Shown: positions 24,721-31,960 of the stretch, one piece after another
Position numbering within the stretch: the first letter of the stretch is position 1
How the letters are laid out: each line of letters opens with the position of its first letter
DNA from: an uncultured Collinsella sp.
GTDB taxonomy: Bacteria; Actinomycetota; Coriobacteriia; Coriobacteriales; Coriobacteriaceae
DNA length: 54,027 bases
Assembly: GCA_900755685.1 (NCBI GenBank)
Contig: CAAEHI010000006.1
Span: 1 to 54,027, forward strand
Reading direction: 5' to 3'
Program-made: the position numbers and the translations under genes
Notes under the pieces: model-generated
Database searches by the model: none
What the model was told of the DNA's origin: nothing
The model's input: the letters and a program-made list of their open reading frames with translations, nothing else

Positions 24721-24936
24721 GCAAGGGTACCCCCTGTAGCGACGTGCAAAATCGCGAGTATTCAGCAAGGTAAAGGTCTTTATCAGTTAACCGAAGCATG
24801 GAACGGTCCCCGTTTTGGCTCTGACGACGCTAAAACGGGGACCGTTTTTTGCTTTTTCGTCTCTGAGGGGCATCCGGAACGGTGGAATATGCAGAATACT
24901 CGCGATTTTGCACATCGCTACAGGGGGTACCCGTGC
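24721..24936. repeat. 43-bp inverted repeat enclosing a terminator, between converging genes
   Basis: Arms 24721-24763 and 24894-24936 pair at 41 of 43 positions. Between them is a 15-bp perfect stem, 24802-24816 with 24832-24846, followed by TTTT. The whole can fold as a nested cruciform and ends both the aldolase and tex transcripts. The outer arms reach to within 10 bp of the tex stop codon. Confidence 0.85.
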
Positions 24937-24945
24937 TTTGGCGGT

Positions 24946-27093
24946 TTACTTGCCCTGCACCATGGTGAGGGAGATCTTCTTGCGGACGCGATCGACCTTT
25001 TCTACCCATACCTTCACCGTGTCGCCGACGCGCACTACGTCGCTGGGGTGCTTGACAAAGCGGTTGGCAAGCTTGGAGATATGCACGAGGCCGTCCTGGT
25101 GCACACCCACGTCGACGAAGGCACCAAAGTCCACAACGTTGCGAACCGTGCCCTTGAGCTCCATGCCCGGCTCCAGGTCGTCGATGGAAAGCGCCGAGCG
25201 GCTAAAGACCACCTCGGGTGCATCGTCGCGCGGGTCGCGACCGGGCTTCTTGAGCTCGTTGACGATGTCGATGAGCGTCAGGGTGCCGCAGTCCAGGTCG
25301 CTTGCCAGCGTCGAGATGCTGCCCAGACGGCGCTCGATGTCGGGCACGCCGCCGCGGCTGAGCTCGCTTGCCGCAACGCCGGCGCGTTCCAAGACGGACG
25401 TGGCCACCTCATAGCTTTCGGGGTGGACGCTCGTCGCGTCGAGCGGGTTCTTGCCGCCGCTGATGCGCAAAAAGCCCGCGGCGTTGAGATATGCCTTGGG
25501 TCCCAACTTGGGGACCTTCTTGAGCTGGCGGCGATCGGTGAAGGCGCCGTTTTCCTCGCGGTAGGCCACGATATTCTTGGCCACGCTCGGCGTGATGCCC
25601 GATATGTATCCCAGCAGGCTCGCGCTCGCGGTGTTGACGTCGACGCCCACACGGTTGACGACGTCCTCCACCACGTGGCCCAGGGTGCGCGAAAGCTCGG
25701 CCTGGTCAAGGTCGTGCTGGTACTGGCCTACGCCGATGGACTGGGGCGGAATCTTGACGAGCTCTGCCAGCGGGTCTTGCAAACGGCGGCCCAGGCTCAT
25801 GGCGCCACGCACGGTGACGTCCAGGTCGGGATACTCCTGGCTTGCGAGCTCGGAGGCGGAGTACACCGATGCGCCGGCCTCGTTGACGATGGTGTATCGC
25901 AGTCCAGGAGCCTGCTCGGCGATGAACTCCGAGACGACTTTCTCGGTCTCGCGGCTGGCGGTGCCGTTGCCGATGACGATGGTGTTGACGCCGTCCTTCT
26001 TGACGAGGCGGGCGAGCTCGCGCTTGGTGCCGGCGACGTCGTGGCGCGGCTTGGTGGGGTAGACTACGTCGTGGTCGAGCAGCTTGCCGGTCTCGTCCAT
26101 GACGGCGACCTTGCAGCCGGTGCGGTAGCCCGGATCGAGCGCGAGCACGCGGGCGCCGCGCACGGGGCGCGCTGAGAGCAGGCCCTCGAGATTCTTGGCA
26201 AAGACGTTGATGGCCTCGGTCTGGGCGCGAACGGTGAGTTTGGCGCGGGCCTCGCGCTCCAGTGAGGGGGCCATCAGGCGCTTGTAGCCGTCGGCGATGG
26301 CGGCATCGAAGATGGGGGCAAACACGCCCTGACGTCGGGGCCAACGGCTGCCGAGGCGTGCCGTGGCGGCAGCGCCGTCGACGTTCACGCGCACGCGGAG
26401 CTTGCCCTCACGCTCACCGCGGTCGATAGCCAGCACGCGGTGGTTGGGTATACGGCGCAGCGGCTCGTCATAGCTGTAGTACGGCTCGTAGGGGGTCTTC
26501 TCGGCGGGGTCGGTGGCCTCGACGACGATATCGGCGGTGTTTTGCGTAAAGGCGCGCAGGTCGGCGACGTTCTCGGGGTCCTCGGCCACAGTCTCGGCCA
26601 CGATGTCGGCGGCGCCGGCGAGCGCCTTTTCGGGCGTGTCGAAGCCGGCCTCCTCGTTGACGTATGCCGCGGCAGCGTCGAGTGCGCTGCCCTTGGCCGA
26701 GGCCTGCATGATGATCATGTTGGCAAGCGGCTCCAGGCCGGCCTCGCGGGCCTTCTGCGCGCGGGTCATGCGCTTTTTGCGGTAGGGCTTGTAGAGGTCC
26801 TCGACACGCTGGAGCTGCGTGGCCTCGCGAATCTGCTGCTCGAGTTCGGGCGTGAGTTTGCCCTGGGCGTCGATGAGCAGAATGACGTCCTCTTTGCGCT
26901 GTTCAAGATTGCGCAGGTAGGACAGGCGCTCGTCGAGTGCGCGCAGGGCGACGTCGTCCATGCCGCCCGTTGCTTCCTTGCGGTAGCGCGAGATAAAGGG
27001 GATGGTGTTGCCCTCGTCGATGAGCTTGACGGCTGCCTCGATGTTGGCGGCCTTAAGGTTGAGCTCGCGGGCAAGCTGGGCGATAAGATCCAT
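24946..27093 (-). CDS. tex: Tex family RNA-binding transcriptional accessory protein
   Basis: The product has 715 residues, typical for the family. Order: N-terminal helical domain with NTIPFISRYRKEATGGMD, YqgF/RuvC-like domain (about 310-450) with ALDPGYRTGCKVAV, helix-hairpin-helix region with NTASASLLGYISGI (about 490-560), and a C-terminal S1 domain with GTVRNVVDFGAFVDVGV (about 635-705). Tex is a conserved nucleic-acid-binding protein linked to transcription and stress or virulence gene expression. The ATG at 27093 has AAGGAG upstream; a longer reading from 27147 runs through the promoter region. It is a single gene ending in the palindrome it shares with the aldolase gene. Confidence 0.95.
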   Translation of the reverse strand: MDLIAQLARELNLKAANIEAAVKLIDEGNTIPFISRYRKEATGGMDDVALRALDERLSYLRNLEQRKEDVILLIDAQGKLTPELEQQIREATQLQRVEDLYKPYRKKRMTRAQKAREAGLEPLANMIIMQASAKGSALDAAAAYVNEEAGFDTPEKALAGAADIVAETVAEDPENVADLRAFTQNTADIVVEATDPAEKTPYEPYYSYDEPLRRIPNHRVLAIDRGEREGKLRVRVNVDGAAATARLGSRWPRRQGVFAPIFDAAIADGYKRLMAPSLEREARAKLTVRAQTEAINVFAKNLEGLLSARPVRGARVLALDPGYRTGCKVAVMDETGKLLDHDVVYPTKPRHDVAGTKRELARLVKKDGVNTIVIGNGTASRETEKVVSEFIAEQAPGLRYTIVNEAGASVYSASELASQEYPDLDVTVRGAMSLGRRLQDPLAELVKIPPQSIGVGQYQHDLDQAELSRTLGHVVEDVVNRVGVDVNTASASLLGYISGITPSVAKNIVAYREENGAFTDRRQLKKVPKLGPKAYLNAAGFLRISGGKNPLDATSVHPESYEVATSVLERAGVAASELSRGGVPDIERRLGSISTLASDLDCGTLTLIDIVNELKKPGRDPRDDAPEVVFSRSALSIDDLEPGMELKGTVRNVVDFGAFVDVGVHQDGLVHISKLANRFVKHPSDVVRVGDTVKVWVEKVDRVRKKISLTMVQGK

Positions 27094-27152
27094 GGGACTC
27101 CTTGCGTTTGAGGTGCGTTTGCAGCGCAGAGCTACCAAGGATACCACCCGCG

Positions 27153-27227
27153 ATGTGACAAAGGGACTGTCCCTTTGTCACATGCCACTGCACAAAAGCC
27201 CCGCGGACAGGAGGCTGCTCGCGGGGC
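27153..27227 (-). terminator. two tandem hairpins downstream of the Gfo/Idh/MocA gene
   Basis: Hairpin one is 27153-27166 with 27170-27183, the TGTGACAAAGGGA family. Hairpin two is 27198-27205 with 27220-27227 and is followed on the minus strand by TTTTG. The second fits a minus-strand terminator for the oxidoreductase operon. The first lies just upstream of tex. Confidence 0.75.
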
Positions 27228-27300
27228 AAAGAAGAGGGGCTTATTGGTGGCGGACCGAGGGACTCGGCATGGGGTTTCTGCCGCGGCCGCTCTTAAGGCG

Positions 27301-28341
27301 TTACAGCTCGACGAGCTGGCCGGTCTCGGCGGCCTCCTTGATGGCGTTGAGAAGCGTGAGCGTCTTAACGTTGTCGGCGGGGGTCACGACGGGCTCGACC
27401 TCGCGGCGGACGACCTTCACAAAGTGCTTGAGCTGCATCTTGTGCGGCAGCGCCGGGTCGACGGCCGGAATCTCCATCTGCAGCGGCTTGTGCCAGTTGG
27501 AGGCTCCGTCGTAGGAGAACTGGTGCAGGCGGGGCAGCGAAAGGGCACCCAAGGTTCCGCCAATAAAGTAGGCGTCGGCGTCGAAGGGGCGGTACTGCGG
27601 ATCCTCGCGAGCGGTGGCCTCCCAGTTCCAGGGGCTGGCGGTGGCGTCGGAGATGGTCATGCTCGCAAGCGCGCCATCGGCAAAACGGACGTTGACCACG
27701 GCGGAGTCCTCGGTCTCAAAACCGCGGGCGGCGCTGGACTGCATGCCCTGGACGGCAACGGGCTCGCCCAGCAGGTAGCGGAGCAGGTCGACGTCGTGCA
27801 CCAGGTTGACCAGGATCGGGCCGGCACCCTTCTTGCGGCGCCACTCGACATCGAAGTACTCGTCATTCTTATAGATCATGTAGTGGAAGCTCGACACGGT
27901 GAGCTTGCCCAGCTCGCCGGCCTCGATGATCTCCTTGGCCTTGTTGACGAAGGGATTGTGGCGACGGTGCTGACCCACGAGCACGGGCACGCCAGCGGTC
28001 TCGGCCTCGGCGGCGAAGGCCTGGGCATCCTCCAGGTCGTTGGAGATCGGCTTTTCGACCAACGGCACGATGTTGCGCTTCACAGCCTCGCGGGCAACGC
28101 CCAGGTGTAGGTCGTTGGGCGTGGCGATGATGACGGCCTCGGGCTTGACCTCGTCCATCATCTGGGCGGGATCGGTATAAAACGGCACGCCGGCGGCCTC
28201 GGCCGTGGCGCGGGCGCCCTCAAAGGCGTCGGCGATGGCGACGAGCTCGGCCTCGGGCTCCTCGGTGACAAAGCGGATGTGGTTGCGGCCCATGGCGCCG
28301 GCGCCGATAACGGCAATGCGGACGGGGTTGAGCTCAGACAT
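27301..28341 (-). CDS. Gfo/Idh/MocA family oxidoreductase
   Basis: The product has 346 residues. An N-terminal Rossmann domain with IGAGAMGRNHIRF and the conserved EKPISND precede the alpha/beta C-terminal domain, which is the usual architecture and length. These enzymes oxidise or reduce sugars, inositols or sugar acids with NAD(P). AAGGAG lies seven bases before the ATG. It is the last gene in a minus-strand set after an SDR and an OFA-type transporter, although a hairpin at 28371-28399 may lower its expression. The group suggests uptake and redox conversion of one carbohydrate-like substrate, identity unknown. Confidence 0.9.
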   Translation of the reverse strand: MSELNPVRIAVIGAGAMGRNHIRFVTEEPEAELVAIADAFEGARATAEAAGVPFYTDPAQMMDEVKPEAVIIATPNDLHLGVAREAVKRNIVPLVEKPISNDLEDAQAFAAEAETAGVPVLVGQHRRHNPFVNKAKEIIEAGELGKLTVSSFHYMIYKNDEYFDVEWRRKKGAGPILVNLVHDVDLLRYLLGEPVAVQGMQSSAARGFETEDSAVVNVRFADGALASMTISDATASPWNWEATAREDPQYRPFDADAYFIGGTLGALSLPRLHQFSYDGASNWHKPLQMEIPAVDPALPHKMQLKHFVKVVRREVEPVVTPADNVKTLTLLNAIKEAAETGQLVEL

Positions 28342-28370
28342 TTCGACTCCTTAATACTGGTGGCGGTGGA

Positions 28371-28399
28371 ATGCGGCAAGGGGGCGGTCCTTGCCGCAT
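28371..28399 (-). terminator. hairpin between the MFS and oxidoreductase genes
   Basis: Stem 28371-28381 with 28389-28399 is 11 bp with a 7-nt loop. It sits within the operon, so it may be an attenuating or processing hairpin rather than a full terminator. Confidence 0.6.
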
Positions 28400-28408
28400 C
28401 AAGCAAAA

Positions 28409-29665
28409 CTAGGCGGACTTCTTCTTGCTGTCGGAGACCATCATGTAGACGGTGAGCACGACGGCGATTGCGGCGATTACGATGGCACCGTAGAAGGACT
28501 GCTGGTAGGCGGCGCTGCCGGCCTCGGCGTGATACAGCACGGCGGTGATGGGCTGGCTGATCCAGGTGGAGGCGGCGTAACCCAAAAACATGATGCCGTA
28601 GTTGACGCCGATGTTGCTGGTGCCGAAGGCGCCACCGGTGAGCGGCGGGTAGATGACGAGCAGGGCGCCAAAGCTAAAGCCGAGCAGGGCGAGCGCCACA
28701 AAGAACATGCTCTGCGTAAAGCTCATCGACATGATGACGAGCGCGACGATGGTGACGACAAGGCTGATGAGCAGCGACTTATAGGCGCCGAGCTTGTCGA
28801 TGATCTGGCCAAAGGACAGACGACCGACCAGGTTGGCGCAAGTGTTGACGGAGACGACCACACCGCCGAGGGCGACGGCCGCGGCACTCGTGGGGTCGGC
28901 GAAGAGCTGGACGGCGGCGATGGAGGCAACCTTGCCCACGAGCAGGGTGCCCGCGGTGGCGGCAAAGGCGAAGGTGACGATGAGGACCCAGAAGCGCGGG
29001 GTCTTGACCATCTCGCCCGGGGTGAGGTCACCGAAGGTGCCGGCATGCGCGCCGCCCTTGGGGGCCTCGAAGCCCTCGGGCAGCCAACCGGCCTCGGGGG
29101 CCTTCAGGAACAGGGCGGAGGCGGCGATCGTCACAAAGAAGATGACGCCGAGTGCCTTGAGGGCGTCAAAGATGCCCAGGCTCGGGATGAGCAGCGAAGC
29201 GAGCACCGGGGACAGCACGGCGGGACCGGCGGTCGAAGCGGCCAGGGTGATGCCGGAGGCGAGACCCTTCTTGTCGATGAACCACTTTTGGCCGGTGGTG
29301 AGCGCCGGGTTGTAGCCCAGGCCGTTGCCGATGGCGGCGACGAGTGAGAACCACAGGTAGAACTGCCACGGCTCGGTGACGGTGCCGGACATGAACCAGC
29401 CCAGGCCGTAGCACACGGCGGCAGCGATCACGACGTTGCGCGGGCCGATCTTATCGGAGATGCGGCCGGCGAAGATGCCCGTCACGGCCATGATGGTCTG
29501 GAAGACGGGGAAAGCCCAGGTAAGGGCGCTCGACCACTCGGGGTAGACGGCGAGCAGATTCTTGCTCACGACGGAATACAGCGCGATGGAGCTGATGAAG
29601 AACATGGTGACGCACGCGGCGGAAAGCACGACGGCGCGACCCTTGTTGGAGTTGGTGGAAGCCAT
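28409..29665 (-). CDS. MFS transporter, OFA (oxalate/formate antiporter-like) family
   Basis: The product has 418 residues and 12 predicted membrane helices. The first-loop motif AGRISDKIGPRNV and the helix-4 region NGLGYNPALTTGQKWF are typical of the OFA subgroup, which carries small organic anions. Its position between an SDR and a Gfo/Idh/MocA oxidoreductase suggests it imports, or exchanges, the substrate they act on. AAAGAG precedes the ATG. The substrate is not determinable. Confidence 0.88.
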   Translation of the reverse strand: MASTNSNKGRAVVLSAACVTMFFISSIALYSVVSKNLLAVYPEWSSALTWAFPVFQTIMAVTGIFAGRISDKIGPRNVVIAAAVCYGLGWFMSGTVTEPWQFYLWFSLVAAIGNGLGYNPALTTGQKWFIDKKGLASGITLAASTAGPAVLSPVLASLLIPSLGIFDALKALGVIFFVTIAASALFLKAPEAGWLPEGFEAPKGGAHAGTFGDLTPGEMVKTPRFWVLIVTFAFAATAGTLLVGKVASIAAVQLFADPTSAAAVALGGVVVSVNTCANLVGRLSFGQIIDKLGAYKSLLISLVVTIVALVIMSMSFTQSMFFVALALLGFSFGALLVIYPPLTGGAFGTSNIGVNYGIMFLGYAASTWISQPITAVLYHAEAGSAAYQQSFYGAIVIAAIAVVLTVYMMVSDSKKKSA

Positions 29666-29731
29666 TGGACTCTTTCTAATCGATACGGGGGAGGAGCGGG
29701 CGTGTCCGCGGGGCCTCCCTGTCAGGTTGGT

Positions 29732-30613
29732 TTACTGGTCGGTCGGCTTGGCGACGCCGGACTCATCGGACCAGAGCTCGACACCCTTGTTCTTAAGGTA
29801 GTTGTCGGCATAGGCGCGACGGCCGCCGGGCTTGGCGGTGAGGTCGCCCATCATGTTGGAGAAACCGCCGTCGACCTTGATGGCGTCGCCGGTGGTAAAG
29901 TCCGAGCGCGTGGACGCCAGGAACATGACGGCGTTGGCGATATCGCTGACCTCGCCGATGCGGCGCGTGGCGATCAGACGGCTGCGGCTCTTTTCGACCT
30001 CGGGGTCGGCGTAGAAGTTAGCCGACATCGGGGTCTTAACGAAGCAGGGCTCGACGCAGTTGGAGCGGACGCCGTAGGGGCCCCACTCGGCGGCGAGCAT
30101 CTTGGACATCATGTTGACGCCGGCCTTGGTGGAGCTGTACACGCCCGAGAACGTCTCGGGGGAGTGGCTGGCGACGGTCGAGATGTGCACCAGGCGGCCC
30201 TGGCCGGCCTTGATCATCTCGCGACCAAAGCGCTGCGAGGTGATGAAGTAACCGGTGAGGTTGACGTTGAGCACCTGCTCCCAGTCGCTCAGCGGCAGGT
30301 CCTCCATGGCGGCGAAGCGCAGGATGCCGGCGGTGTTGACGAGGACGTCGACGCGGCCGAAGTTGGCGATGGTGGCGTCGACAGCAGCCTGAACCTCGGC
30401 CTCGTCGGTGGCGTTCATCTTGTAACCCTCGGCGTGGATGCCAAACTCGGCAGCGAGGTCGGCGGCAGCGGCCTTGACCTTCTCCTCGTCCAGGTCGAGC
30501 ATGACGACGTTGGCGCCATTGCGGGCGAACTCGCGGCAGATCTCGGCGCCCATACCGCCGAGCGCGCCAGTCACGGCGCAGACATCGCCCTCGAGCTTAA
30601 GCCAATTGCTCAT
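29732..30613 (-). CDS. short-chain dehydrogenase/reductase
   Basis: The product has 293 residues. The cofactor motif TGALGGMGAE near the N-terminus, VLNTAG-type motif (LVNTAG), catalytic Ser in HISTVAS, and YSSTK (Tyr and Lys) are all present. An Asp in VMLDLDEE after strand 2 favours NAD(H). The C-terminus is extended about 40 residues past the usual core. It is the first gene of the operon and is divergent from a LysR regulator 233 bp away. Together with the OFA transporter and Gfo/Idh/MocA enzyme it probably handles a polyol, sugar acid or similar compound. Confidence 0.9.
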   Translation of the reverse strand: MSNWLKLEGDVCAVTGALGGMGAEICREFARNGANVVMLDLDEEKVKAAAADLAAEFGIHAEGYKMNATDEAEVQAAVDATIANFGRVDVLVNTAGILRFAAMEDLPLSDWEQVLNVNLTGYFITSQRFGREMIKAGQGRLVHISTVASHSPETFSGVYSSTKAGVNMMSKMLAAEWGPYGVRSNCVEPCFVKTPMSANFYADPEVEKSRSRLIATRRIGEVSDIANAVMFLASTRSDFTTGDAIKVDGGFSNMMGDLTAKPGGRRAYADNYLKNKGVELWSDESGVAKPTDQ

Positions 30614-30846
30614 AGGAACTTCCCTTCTTGTGCCTCCCGGTGGGTCGCTCCCATTAACCGACCCACGTGGTTTTCGCTGGTTATCGTATGCTTTGCGTTT
30701 GCGCAGGTGAATTGCATATTTGTTAGAATGGCGTTAACCGTAGGTTTACACAGCTTGATGCGATTTGTATTCGATTGAGCATGTGACCTGCGAAAACGAC
30801 CCCCTGCGGCACCGTGTGGCCGTACGTGCGAAAACGGAGAGATGAC
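30614..30846. promoter_or_regulatory. divergent regulatory region of the SDR operon and LysR gene
   Basis: The 233 bp between the divergent genes should carry both promoters and the LysR sites (inferred from arrangement). The A/T-rich part at about 30700-30765 is the best candidate. I could not pick a clear T-N11-A palindrome with confidence. Confidence 0.45.
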
Positions 30847-31725
30847 GTGTACGATCGACGACTTGAGGCTATTTCGGCCGCCGCGGAGCTGGGAAGCTTC
30901 TCGCGCGCCGCGGCAAAGCTGCGCGTGTCGACGCCGGCGCTCGTCAAGCAGGTGTCGGGCTTCGAGGCCGAGTTTGGCATCACGTTGTTCGAGCGCTCGC
31001 ACTCGGGCGTCAAGGTGACGCCGGCGGGTGCTCTGCTGGTGGACGATGCGCGCTCGATTATGCGGCAGTCCGAGGACGCGCTGCGCCGTGCCCGACGCGC
31101 GGCGGGCGATGGCGGGGCCGTGCGTCTGGGCGTGTCGATGATGTGTCCGGGGCGCCAAACGCTATCGATGTGGACGGGCATCCACGATCTGGAGCCGTCG
31201 CTGCGATTTGAGATCGTGCCGGTAAGCGACCTCTACGACGAGCGCGAGACCGTCATGCGCGGTTTGGGCCGCGAGGTCGATGTGGTGCAGTCGAGTTTTT
31301 CTACCCCACGCTGGGGTGATGCCTGCCAAAAGCTCCGCATTGTCAACGTGCCGTTTTATATCGACCTGCCGCGCACGAGCCCGCTGGCGCGCAAGACGCG
31401 CATCACGGTTGCCGACTTGGAGGGCATGCGCCTGCGCGTGCTCCGCCACGGCAACGATGCCATGGACAGCCTGCGCATCGACCTTTTGGCCGACGGCGGT
31501 GTGGACGTGATCGACGTAGACAGCTTCGACTTCGCGCTCTTTAACGAGGCGGAGGAAAAGGGCGACGCGGTGCTCACCTGCGGAGCGTGGTCGGGGGTGC
31601 ACCCGGCCTTTGTGGGCGTACCGTTCCTGTGCGGCCGCGAGGTGCCGGTCTTTCTGCACTACCCGCTCGAGCCAACCCTCCAAGTACAAAAATTCGTCAA
31701 CGCCATGGCACAACTTCTCAAGTAG
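30847..31725 (+). CDS. LysR family transcriptional regulator
   Basis: The product has 292 residues from a GTG at 30847 with GGAGAG upstream. The N-terminal winged helix (about 1-60) with AAAELGSFSRAAAKLRVS and LFERSHSGVKVTPAG is classic. A periplasmic-binding-like effector domain follows. Divergence from the SDR operon implies it controls that operon, with a pathway metabolite as effector (inferred). Its stop codon TAG is the first part of a dispersed repeat at 31722-31778. Confidence 0.9.
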   Translation: MYDRRLEAISAAAELGSFSRAAAKLRVSTPALVKQVSGFEAEFGITLFERSHSGVKVTPAGALLVDDARSIMRQSEDALRRARRAAGDGGAVRLGVSMMCPGRQTLSMWTGIHDLEPSLRFEIVPVSDLYDERETVMRGLGREVDVVQSSFSTPRWGDACQKLRIVNVPFYIDLPRTSPLARKTRITVADLEGMRLRVLRHGNDAMDSLRIDLLADGGVDVIDVDSFDFALFNEAEEKGDAVLTCGAWSGVHPAFVGVPFLCGREVPVFLHYPLEPTLQVQKFVNAMAQLLK

Positions 31726-31778
31726 CTCATTTGGGACGGGGCTTTTTTGACTACTTTTGCCGCCCTGCCTGCGCAATG
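31722..31778 (+). repeat. GTAGCTCATTT repeat, copy at the LysR gene end
   Basis: It begins GTAGCTCATTTGGGACGGGG, whose TAG is the stop codon of the LysR gene, and ends with CCTGCGCAATG. The stem GGGACGG can pair with CCGCCCT. The copy at 37782-37838 is in the same position relative to the sortase gene. Confidence 0.75.
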
Positions 31779-31829
31779 CGAAAAATGCGAAAAATGCGAA
31801 AAATGACTGCAAATCGGTTACGCATGATT

Positions 31830-31858
31830 TTGCTTTTGCCCTGGGCTGGTTGTAGAAT
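31830..31858 (+). promoter_or_regulatory. candidate promoter of the pilus locus
   Basis: TTGCTT (31830-31835), 17 bp, then TAGAAT (31853-31858) match a housekeeping promoter closely. Transcription would start near 31865, placing the run of nine G (31914-31922) in the leader before the ATG at 31961. Confidence 0.6.
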
Positions 31859-31913
31859 CAAAAAACTTAAACGAACTACTTGTGCAGCTTGCGCGAAAGC
31901 TCCGGCTGCGGCT

Positions 31914-31922
31914 GGGGGGGGG
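31914..31922 (+). repeat. run of nine G in the pilus leader
   Basis: Nine consecutive G lie 38 bases before the adhesin ATG. Together with the eight-G run in the signal peptide it makes this leader prone to slippage. If transcription starts near 31865, a length change would alter the leader, not the protein. Confidence 0.8.
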
Positions 31923-31960
31923 ATGCGCCCGTGCAGGGTCCTTTCGGTCATATAGCGTCG

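Noticed and set aside
31882..31960. Upstream GTG start of the adhesin in the long frame
   Set aside because: It would encode a basic N-terminus with no signal peptide, whereas the ATG at 31961 in the other frame gives a good one. A frameshift explains this better.
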